DNA of 49,762 bases from Zhengella mangrovi (lineage in GTDB: Bacteria; Pseudomonadota; Alphaproteobacteria; Rhizobiales; Rhizobiaceae): the NCBI RefSeq assembly GCF_002727065.1, contig NZ_PDVP01000022.1:1-49762 (forward strand), read 5' to 3'. The translations under genes were made by a program, and so were the position numbers. A model generated the notes under the pieces. It did not search any database. It had not been told where the DNA came from and worked only from the letters and a program-made list of their open reading frames with translations. The first letter of the stretch is position 1, and every line of letters begins with the position of its first letter. Positions 43,638 through 49,762 of this stretch are shown piece by piece.

Positions 43638-44450
43638 TCAGAATGCACTGTGCCTGGGAAAGACCGGCTTTCGTTTCTCCTGGATCGAAGCCATGCCTTC
43701 GCGCATTTCCGGGCCCGTAAAAGCATGAAACTCGAACGCCAGCGACGCGTCGAAAATTGGTCCTGCCATGCGCAGCCAGTGGTTCATCGTGTACTTTGTG
43801 AGCCGAATGGCCGTCGGGGGGCCGTCGGCAAGCTGGGAGGCGATCTCGAGCGCCTTGTCGTCAAGGTCCTTGTCTTCGACCGCTATGGAGACAAGCCCGA
43901 TATCGGCGGCCTCCTGTCCGCTGATGGTCGTGCACATGAGCAGGTGATACTTCGCCCGCGCCATCCCGCACAGAAGTGGCCAGATGATCGCGGCATGATC
44001 GCCGGCCGCAAGGCCTAGGCGCGTATGCCCATCGATCAGTTTCGCATCCTTGGCAACCACCGAAATGTCCGACATGAGGGCACAGACCAGGCCGCCACCA
44101 ACGGCCGGCCCGCGCACCGCACTGATGATCGGCTTTGTGCAGTTAATCATATTGTAGACGACATCGCGGGCTTCGCGCAGGTTCTTCATGCGGATTTCGT
44201 GGTCTTCGACCATCTGCCTGACCATGTCGAAATTGCCACCCGCGCAAAAGGCGTCACCGTCGCCGGTGAGGATCACGACGGCCGTGTCATCATCTGCCGA
44301 AATATCGTGCCAAACCCGTACCATTTCGGGGTGCATGATCTCGTCGATCGAATTCTTCTTGCCTGGGTTGGAGAGCGTCACCTTGAGAACGCCCGGATAG
44401 GGCCGGTCGAAAATCAGCCTCTTGTAGCTTTCGTAGTTGATGGCGGTCAT
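43638..44450 (-). CDS. Crotonase (enoyl-CoA hydratase/isomerase) family protein
   Basis: 270 aa. Oxyanion-hole segments 'DGDAFCAGGNFDMV' and 'RGPAVGGGLVCALMSDISVV' are intact. Neither catalytic glutamate of rat enoyl-CoA hydratase is seen: Glu144 falls on 'GGGLVC' and Glu164 on 'GHTRLGL'. Instead His142 and Asp151 lie nine residues apart ('GHTRLGLAAGDH'), the spacing of His145/Asp154 in 6-oxocamphor hydrolase, a retro-Claisen crotonase (recall). So it could be a hydratase, isomerase or C-C hydrolase. The start at 44450 has AAGGA upstream. Transcribed away from the P450 operon. Confidence 0.9.
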   Translation of the reverse strand: MTAINYESYKRLIFDRPYPGVLKVTLSNPGKKNSIDEIMHPEMVRVWHDISADDDTAVVILTGDGDAFCAGGNFDMVRQMVEDHEIRMKNLREARDVVYNMINCTKPIISAVRGPAVGGGLVCALMSDISVVAKDAKLIDGHTRLGLAAGDHAAIIWPLLCGMARAKYHLLMCTTISGQEAADIGLVSIAVEDKDLDDKALEIASQLADGPPTAIRLTKYTMNHWLRMAGPIFDASLAFEFHAFTGPEMREGMASIQEKRKPVFPRHSAF

Positions 44451-44516
44451 GGCCGATCCTTCTCCCATTGCGAACGTTTCCGTGCCAGCCGCAACGAGCG
44501 CGGCTTGACGGGATAA

Positions 44517-44530
44517 TAAGCATGTGCTTA
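44517..44530. promoter_or_regulatory. TetR-type operator 1
   Basis: TAAGCATGTGCTTA: perfect 6-bp arms around TG, in the gap between the crotonase and P450 genes. Confidence 0.7.
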
Positions 44531-44545
44531 GTAAATGCAACAAGA

Positions 44546-44563
44546 TAAGCAAGCGCTCGCTTA
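44546..44563. promoter_or_regulatory. TetR-type operator 2
   Basis: TAAGCAAGCGCTCGCTTA, palindromic at 16 of 18 positions. It shares TAAGC/GCTTA ends with operator 1, 29 bp between their starts. AGCAAGCGCT-like sequences are typical targets of TetR regulators of lipid and steroid catabolism. Confidence 0.7.
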
Positions 44564-44612
44564 CCACCTTTTTTCTGGACGATATGACAGGGCGCTGCAG
44601 ACGGAGTGGAAA

Positions 44613-45827
44613 ATGGGAAAGATCAATGATGATCTGCTCGATCCCGAGATCGTGCAGAATCCGTCCCCCTACTACAAGGTCCTGCGCGAAGAGCATCCTT
44701 GCTATTGGAACGAACGGTGGCGGGGCTGGGTCCTGAGTCGCTACGAGGACGTCTATGGCGCTCTCCACAGCACGGACATGTTGGCCGATCGCATCACCCC
44801 GTTCTTCCGCCATCGCCTATCGGCCGAAGAGCAGAGGCGCTTCGCTCTGACATACGAAGTGCTGCATTCCTTCGTCGTTTTCCTGGACCCGCCGCGGCAT
44901 ACCCATTTGCGGCGGATCTTCAGCCGGGCCTTTACGCCGAAGGCCGTCTCGACCATGCGCGGTGTGGTGGAGGGATATGTTCAGGAGTTCTTTGCTAATT
45001 GGGATGGGCGCGACGTCGTCGATCTCAACAAGGATTTTGCCTATCCCTTTCCCGCCAACGTCATCGCTTCCATCATCGGTGCTCCAAGAGAAGATGTGCA
45101 TCGGTTTCACGGCTGGGCCGATGGTCTGACCAACCTGCTTCTCGCCGGCGTCGGTGAGGACCAGCGCATGGATCGCGCGCAGGACGCGCTGGTCGAGTTC
45201 AAAGCCTACCTGAAGGGCCTGTACGACGAGCGGCTGAAGCAGCCACGCGATGACATGATGAGCTGGCTCATGGAGGTCGAGCAGAACGACCCCACGCTGA
45301 CGGAAGACGATGTCCTGCATTCCTGCATCCTGCTGTTGAATGCCGGGCATGAAACGACGCAGGACCTGATCTGCAACACATTGACCACGCTGCTGGAGCT
45401 TCCGGATCAGATGGACCTTCTGCGCGAGAATCCGCAGCACATGAAAACCGGTATCGAGGAAGGCCTCCGCTTCAACGGTCCCCTCAAGGGGACGATGCGG
45501 ATTGCCGGAAAGGACATGGAGATCGCTGGCAGCCGCGTTCGTGAGGGCGATCGACTGCTATTGCTGATGGGAGCCGCAAACAGGGATCCGGCGAAGTTCG
45601 AGAATCCGGAGCAGTTCGACGTGACGCGGAATCCAAATCCCCATCTGTCGTTCAGCCACGGCCTGCATTTCTGTCTCGGCGCGCCACTGGCGCGAATGGA
45701 AATGGAGATCGCCTTCAATGAACTTCTGCGCCGCTTCCCAAAGATGCACCTCCTCAGCGAGGTGAAATGGGATCCGAGAATCCTTGGCCGGAGCATCGAG
45801 GCGCCCATCAACATTGCTTTGCAGTGA
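44613..45827 (+). CDS. Cytochrome P450
   Basis: 404 aa, soluble bacterial P450. I-helix 'CILLLNAGHETTQDLICNTL' with the acid-alcohol pair replaced by 'HETT', K-helix region 'EEGLRFNGPLKGTMRIA', heme loop 'SFSHGLHFCLGAPLARMEME' with the axial Cys near residue 350. The start at 44613 was chosen for GGAGTGGAA upstream; a longer frame begins at 44535 and would run through operator 2. Two ferredoxin genes follow in the operon. The substrate is unknown; the CoA-enzyme neighbours suggest oxidation of an alicyclic or branched compound to an acid (inference). Confidence 0.94.
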   Translation: MGKINDDLLDPEIVQNPSPYYKVLREEHPCYWNERWRGWVLSRYEDVYGALHSTDMLADRITPFFRHRLSAEEQRRFALTYEVLHSFVVFLDPPRHTHLRRIFSRAFTPKAVSTMRGVVEGYVQEFFANWDGRDVVDLNKDFAYPFPANVIASIIGAPREDVHRFHGWADGLTNLLLAGVGEDQRMDRAQDALVEFKAYLKGLYDERLKQPRDDMMSWLMEVEQNDPTLTEDDVLHSCILLLNAGHETTQDLICNTLTTLLELPDQMDLLRENPQHMKTGIEEGLRFNGPLKGTMRIAGKDMEIAGSRVREGDRLLLLMGAANRDPAKFENPEQFDVTRNPNPHLSFSHGLHFCLGAPLARMEMEIAFNELLRRFPKMHLLSEVKWDPRILGRSIEAPINIALQ

Positions 45828-45834
45828 GGGCGGG

Positions 45835-46038
45835 ATGGAAACGAAACGGTTCCGCGCCCGCGTCAACCCCGATCTCTGCGTCGGTTCGACCATGTGCATC
45901 CTGGAAATGCCCGATGCCTTCCGCATGCGCGCCGACGGGCATGCGGAATTTGTCGGCGATGCGCTGGACCCCGACACCGTACGTGACGTTGCCGAGTTGT
46001 GCCCGGTTTCGGCAATCGAGCTGATCAACGAGGACTGA
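45835..46038 (+). CDS. [3Fe-4S] ferredoxin, P450 partner
   Basis: 67 aa. Cysteines Cys15, Cys21 and Cys56 in 'DLCVGSTMCILEMPDAFRM' and 'VAELCPVSAIEL'. The fourth ligand of the 4Fe cluster is absent (the position two before Cys21 is Thr), as in P450-linked [3Fe-4S] ferredoxins. It lies seven bases after the P450 gene. No reductase is in the window. Confidence 0.94.
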   Translation: METKRFRARVNPDLCVGSTMCILEMPDAFRMRADGHAEFVGDALDPDTVRDVAELCPVSAIELINED

Positions 46039-46041
46039 ACC

Positions 46042-46833
46042 ATGGCAACGACTGACAACTGGCGCACGGCATTGGCCTACGGCGACACTGACAAGGTTGT
46101 CATACGTGGCTACGACCTGGGTGAACTGGTGGGAAACCTGGGCTTCGCTGAGGCGTTCCTGCTGCTCGCCACGGGAGAACTCCCGCCCGCGGGCCATGCG
46201 AAGCTCCTGGACGCCATGTTCGTCTCGGTCCTGGATCACGGCATCGTCCCGTCCAGCATCGTCAGCCGTTACCTTGCTTCATCGGGCAATCCCTTGCAGG
46301 TCGCCGTGGCCGGCGGAGTCATGACGTTTGGCGATACCTATGGCGGTGCCTGCGAACAGCTCGCACGTTCCCTCTGGCGTTGCGGATCAGAGATTCAGGA
46401 CGGAAAGCGCGACCAGGCAAGCGCTGCCCAGTCAATTATCCAGGAATTCGCTGGATCTGGCCATAAGGTTCCGGGCTTCGGCCATGCCCTTCATCCCCAT
46501 GGCGATCCGCGGGTTGACCGCCTCTACGCCGTAGCGGATGCGAACGGTGTGACGGGCCGTTTCTCCTTGCTCGCCAAGCAAGTCGAACAGGAATTGGAGA
46601 GCCGGAAAGGCCGGCGCTTGCCGATGAACCAGGATGGCGCCCTGGCTGCATTGGGGCTCGACCTCGGCCTGGACTGGCGCTTGGCGCGGGCGCTTGCATT
46701 CGTGCCGAGGAGTGCCGGTCTGGCGGTCCATGCAGTCGAGGAAATGACCCGTGAAGCCGGCTGGCGCCATGTCCCGGATTCGAAGGTCAAATATGACGGC
46801 CCGCCCTTGCGCCCGCTGAAGGGAACGCGGTGA
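46042..46833 (+). CDS. Citrate-synthase-like lyase (citryl-CoA lyase type)
   Basis: 263 aa, about 150 residues shorter than citrate synthase, the size of the stand-alone citryl-CoA lyase-like group. Aligning the family by eye: His320 of pig enzyme is His148 ('VPGFGHALHPHGDPRVD'), Asp375 is Asp198 ('LPMNQDGALAAL'), but His274 (in GPLHG) is Tyr100 ('FGDTYGGACEQ'). It likely forms or cleaves a C-C bond next to a CoA thioester carbonyl. Without the first His it may run retro-aldol only or be altered (inference). Followed by the CoA-transferase gene in TGATG overlap. Confidence 0.85.
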   Translation: MATTDNWRTALAYGDTDKVVIRGYDLGELVGNLGFAEAFLLLATGELPPAGHAKLLDAMFVSVLDHGIVPSSIVSRYLASSGNPLQVAVAGGVMTFGDTYGGACEQLARSLWRCGSEIQDGKRDQASAAQSIIQEFAGSGHKVPGFGHALHPHGDPRVDRLYAVADANGVTGRFSLLAKQVEQELESRKGRRLPMNQDGALAALGLDLGLDWRLARALAFVPRSAGLAVHAVEEMTREAGWRHVPDSKVKYDGPPLRPLKGTR

Positions 46834-47933
46834 TGGGCATTCTTTCCGGTGTGAAAGTGGTCGAGTTCACGCACATGGTGGCAGGGCCTGCCTGCGGCAT
46901 GATCCTGGGTGACTTCGGCGCACGTGTCATCAAGGTGGAACCGCCACAAGGCGATATCACCCGCCGCATCGGACCAAGGGTCAACGGGACGGGGGCTCTC
47001 TATGCATCGACCAATCGAAACAAGGAAATTGTGACCCTCGATCTCAATGACGCCACGGAGGCAGACGACGCGGTCGAACTGGCCATGTCGGCTGATGTAG
47101 TGGTGACAAACCTCGATGTTGCTCTCCTGAAGCGCGCGCACCTCGATGCTACGACGCTACGGGAGCGGAACCCTGCCCTGATCGTCGTTACCATTACGGG
47201 GTTCGGCCCCGGCGGCCCTGCAGGAACGGATGGTCTCGCCCAGGCCGCGATGGGCATGATGGAGGCCACCGGTCCAGTGGAAGGGCCAGGCTACAGGACG
47301 GGTCCTTCGATCGTCGATGTTTCCACCGGAACCTGGGCGGCCCTCGGTGTGCTGGCAGCACTCGAAAACCGTCGACAGACTGGGATGGGCGACGAGATCC
47401 GATCCTCGCTGGCCGACGCCTGTCTCTATCTTCAATACCCGCATGTCACGATGCATGACGCATCGCCAGCCACCGTTCGGCGGAACGGCAACCACTCGGT
47501 CGTCTCCTGTACGCCGATGTTCCAGGCCAGCGACGGACGCTTCATGGCGACCATCCTGCATGATCGCCACTGGCAGATTTTCTGCACCGCGATCGGGGCA
47601 CCCGAACTGTTCGAGGATGCGATGTTCGACAGCAACGAAAAGCGCTGCGAATTGCAGAATGAACTGGAAGCGCGCGTCGATCCGATGACGCGAAAGAGAA
47701 CGCGGACCGAATGGGTCGAACGGCTGCGGGCCGAACGGCTCCCCTGCGCTCCGGAACGCTCCTACGCAGAAGTCGAAAGCGATCGCACGCTCTACGAGCG
47801 CGAAATGCTCTACCGGCTTCCGGAAAACGGGGGGAGCCTACAGGTGGCCATGCCCCTGGAGTTCTCGACACTGAAGATTTCCGCGCCAAGGCCGCCAGCG
47901 CATCCTTCACGTCCGTTGAGGGCCGGCCAATGA
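46833..47933 (+). CDS. Class III (CaiB/BaiF) CoA-transferase
   Basis: 366 aa. Starts 'MGILSGVKVVEFTHMVAGPA', the family opening; catalytic Asp162 in 'RTGPSIVDVSTGTWAAL'. 'LGDFGARVIKVEPPQGD' and 'NRNKEIVTLDLND' are typical. It moves CoA from a donor such as succinyl-CoA to an acid, giving the thioester the next enzymes need. A GTG at 46830 is an alternative start; ATG 46833 overlaps the previous stop. C-terminal 'PARPPAHPSRPLRAGQ'-like tail is short. Confidence 0.93.
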   Translation: MGILSGVKVVEFTHMVAGPACGMILGDFGARVIKVEPPQGDITRRIGPRVNGTGALYASTNRNKEIVTLDLNDATEADDAVELAMSADVVVTNLDVALLKRAHLDATTLRERNPALIVVTITGFGPGGPAGTDGLAQAAMGMMEATGPVEGPGYRTGPSIVDVSTGTWAALGVLAALENRRQTGMGDEIRSSLADACLYLQYPHVTMHDASPATVRRNGNHSVVSCTPMFQASDGRFMATILHDRHWQIFCTAIGAPELFEDAMFDSNEKRCELQNELEARVDPMTRKRTRTEWVERLRAERLPCAPERSYAEVESDRTLYEREMLYRLPENGGSLQVAMPLEFSTLKISAPRPPAHPSRPLRAGQ

Positions 47934-49153
47934 CCGTCGCGCAACCCCGCAGCATCACCTCCGCCCGTTTCGGCTACGATGCCAGGGAATGGGAGCTGTT
48001 CGATGCTGCCAGGGCAATTGCCCGCCGTCATGCGCCTGGCGCTAACCGTCCTCTTGGACCAAAGCAGCTTTCGGCGGTTTTCCAGGAACTGGCTGCGCTC
48101 GGCTACCTCGGCTCGCTGCTGCCGGCCGATGCCGGCGGTGCGCCTCTGACCCCGCTTCAATTCGCCGCCCTGGTCGAAGGTCTCGCGCCCGAACTGACGC
48201 TGATCGGCAATCACAGTGTCCAACGCTACCTCCACGAATTTGGTAGCGATGAACAACGTGCTCGCTTCATGCCGGGTTTGCTGTCCGGTCAAGACATCGG
48301 GGCGATCGCGATTACCGAACCGGGTGCGGGGTCAAACCTTGGCGGTCTAGCAACCACCGCGCGCCGAATCGACGACGGGTATGAATTGAATGGCAGGAAG
48401 ACGTGGGTCACCCACGGCATGCATGCGTCCTTTGCCATCGTTTTAGCGCGCCTGGACAACGGGGGCGGCGGAGCAATGCCGACGCGGTTCATCGTGCCCG
48501 TGGAAACACCGGGGTTAATCCGCCGCCCGCTTGATCCACGGGGCTTGCGTCACCTGACGTTCGCGGAAATCACGCTGGAGAACTGCCGAATTTCCCCGGA
48601 TCTCCGGTTGGGGGCGGAAGGAGAGGGGACATCAGGCGCAAAGAAGGCATTTCCGATTGCGAGGGTTCTCGCGGCCCTCCAGTCGATCGGCATTGCGAGG
48701 GCCGCTCTTGATGTCGTCGGGGATTTCCTGCGCCACCGGATGGTTGCGAACGGTCCCCTGTCGGCAAGCGCGCTGGTTCAGGACGGCTATGCGAGCCTTG
48801 TCGGCCGCTGTCATGCCGCCCGGCTGCTCGCCTTGAAGTCGATAGAAGAACTCGACACCGAGAACGCGATAGCCGGTGCATCAGCTGCAAAATCATTGTG
48901 TTGCGGTCTGGCAGTGGAAGTGTGTCGGTGGGCAAGCGACACGATCGGTTCAGCCGCGCTGGAACGGTCGCATCCGATCCGCCGGCTGGCCAACGATGCG
49001 GCCATGATGGCCGTCGTCGATGGTACGCCGGTTCTCAATAACCTCGTTGCCGGCCGCCGAGCCCTTCGTGGTGAACTGGCTTGGTCCGCAACGAAAGCCG
49101 AAAGGGGAAAGGAACCCCGGGAGCCGCGCGCAGCAATGGAGATGAAGCAGTGA
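47930..49153 (+). CDS. Acyl-CoA dehydrogenase family protein
   Basis: 407 aa. FAD-binding motif 'GAIAITEPGAGSNLGGLATT' and 'GYELNGRKTWVTHGMHASFA' in the middle strand domain; 'FPIARVLAALQSIGIARAAL' in the C-terminal helices. The position of the MCAD catalytic Glu (YEGT) reads 'VVDGTPVLNN', Asp for Glu, so chemistry may be altered. Start overlaps the CoA-transferase stop by 4 bp. It would introduce a double bond in the CoA thioester. The electron acceptor is probably ETF (not in window). Confidence 0.92.
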   Translation: MTVAQPRSITSARFGYDAREWELFDAARAIARRHAPGANRPLGPKQLSAVFQELAALGYLGSLLPADAGGAPLTPLQFAALVEGLAPELTLIGNHSVQRYLHEFGSDEQRARFMPGLLSGQDIGAIAITEPGAGSNLGGLATTARRIDDGYELNGRKTWVTHGMHASFAIVLARLDNGGGGAMPTRFIVPVETPGLIRRPLDPRGLRHLTFAEITLENCRISPDLRLGAEGEGTSGAKKAFPIARVLAALQSIGIARAALDVVGDFLRHRMVANGPLSASALVQDGYASLVGRCHAARLLALKSIEELDTENAIAGASAAKSLCCGLAVEVCRWASDTIGSAALERSHPIRRLANDAAMMAVVDGTPVLNNLVAGRRALRGELAWSATKAERGKEPREPRAAMEMKQ

Positions 49154-49476
49154 CCAGGATCATCTTTCGCGATCGCAACGGACGCGATCATGCCGCCGAC
49201 GCAAAGCCGGGCGAGACGGTGATGCAGGCAGCGGTCAATGAAATGGTGTCAGGTATTGTCGCCGACTGCGGTGGCGCGGGAACGTGCGCCACGTGTCATG
49301 GATATGTCGATCCGAAATGGGCGGATCGCGTTCCACCACCAACACCGGATGAATCAGAAATGATCGAGGCCGGCTGCTTCGACGTTGAACCGACGAGCCG
49401 TCTGACATGCCAGATAACGGTAACCGAAGACATGGACGGACTAATCGTGCGTTTGCCCCCGTCCCAAGGGCTCTGA
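49150..49476 (+). CDS. [2Fe-2S] ferredoxin, putidaredoxin/adrenodoxin type
   Basis: 108 aa from a GTG at 49150 overlapping the previous stop (GTGA). Ligands Cys40, Cys46, Cys49 in 'DCGGAGTCATCHGYV' and Cys87 in 'SRLTCQITV'. This family passes electrons from an FAD reductase to P450s. Its presence next to a [3Fe-4S] ferredoxin in one operon is notable. No reductase gene within the window. Confidence 0.94.
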   Translation: MTRIIFRDRNGRDHAADAKPGETVMQAAVNEMVSGIVADCGGAGTCATCHGYVDPKWADRVPPPTPDESEMIEAGCFDVEPTSRLTCQITVTEDMDGLIVRLPPSQGL

Positions 49477-49576
49477 CAGGCCTGCGGCGGACACGGGAGA
49501 ACAAGGAGAGACCTCGGACGCAAGACGAGAAGTGCCTAAAAAAAAGCCCGACTGATAAATCAAACGGGAGGAAAAC

Positions 49577-49639
49577 ATGAGGGATCTGAAGCAGGTGACC
49601 GGAACGCAGGACCTTCGCAATGGAGGGACTGCGAGATGA
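49577..49639 (+). CDS. Possible 20-aa peptide preceding an interrupted gene
   Basis: ATG 49577 with a strong GGGAGG upstream, giving 'MRDLKQVTGTQDLRNGGTAR' and TGA. The TGA overlaps an ATG at 49636 that itself has GGAGGG eight bases upstream. The second start runs for only eight bases before an IS element. The 20-aa frame may be a leader or chance. Confidence 0.3.
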   Translation: MRDLKQVTGTQDLRNGGTAR

Positions 49640-49643
49640 ATTC

Positions 49644-49762
49644 TGAACCGCACCGGGTTTGCCGGAGGCTGGTTGATATAAGCTACGCGGCCATTTCTGA
49701 GGTTTCCATAGCTGCATAGAAGTTTGCTTCGGCCTCTGCTGGCGGGACGTTTCCGATGGGCT
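49644..49762 (-). mobile_element. IS3-family insertion sequence, right part cut by the window edge
   Basis: Begins with the end sequence TGAACCGCACCGGGTTTGCC. On the minus strand the OrfB C-terminus reads 'IGNVPPAEAEANFYAAMETS' then 'EMAA' and TAG at 49683-49685, the usual ending of this IS3 subgroup. The element extends past the window, so completeness is unknown. Confidence 0.85.

Overview
The window is GC-rich alphaproteobacterial chromosome. It is most likely from the Hyphomicrobiales (Rhizobiales), judging by the rpmH-rnpA-yidC-engB-argB housekeeping core, the tripartite TRAP and TTT transporters, an AapJ-type binding protein and RIME-like palindromic intergenic elements. Base composition, the density of intact genes and 4-bp stop/start overlaps indicate a free-living, metabolically versatile bacterium. 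The genus cannot be fixed from the sequence alone.

Layout. 1-3842: a 105-bp tandem repeat abutting the 3' end of a DUF3237 gene, then a minus-strand TRAP transporter operon (dctP-dctQ-dctM-DUF3237). 4014-17409: the housekeeping core argB ... engB ... yidC-rnpA-rpmH, all on the minus strand. Its usual tight order is opened by two insertions. One, between argB and engB, holds a SigK/RskA-type ECF sigma and anti-sigma pair with a fasciclin gene and a Tat-type MsrB, an amidase, a cytochrome b561 gene with an in-frame amber codon, two PepSY proteins and a two-component system. The other, between engB and yidC, holds a second fasciclin protein and a hexapeptide acetyltransferase. 17738-21713: a TVP38 membrane protein with a flavin disulfide reductase, an orphan histidine kinase and tRNA-Arg(ACG).

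21714-27048 is an eroded integrative element behind the tRNA: a primase-type zinc-finger protein, a truncated primase/helicase start, an AlpA-like regulator, a 429-aa protein of unknown function, a perfect 26-bp palindrome and an internally deleted integrase. A DUF457 protein with a 30-aa partner and a frameshifted DMT permease lie inside the same stretch. 27217-32459 is a sulfate-ester module: TTT transporter tctC-tctB-tctA, a divergent MarR regulator with a near-ideal operator (two perfect 14-bp arms), and a sulfatase. 32460-43000 is accessory DNA with fossils of IS110, IS256 and IS3 elements, an orphan amino-acid binding protein, an L,D-transpeptidase with a lipoprotein, an M13 peptidase, a secreted protein of unusual composition, a 56-aa ribbon-helix-helix-like protein, an anion transporter and a broken DUF3320 domain.

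42898-49640 is the most interesting cluster. A TetR regulator and a crotonase-family enzyme diverge from an operon of P450, [3Fe-4S] ferredoxin, citrate-synthase-like lyase, class III CoA-transferase, acyl-CoA dehydrogenase and [2Fe-2S] ferredoxin, with two palindromes between them. It looks like an undescribed oxidative and CoA-dependent route in which C-C cleavage is done by a lyase rather than by dehydrogenase plus thiolase. An IS3-family element enters directly after the start codon of what would be the next gene.
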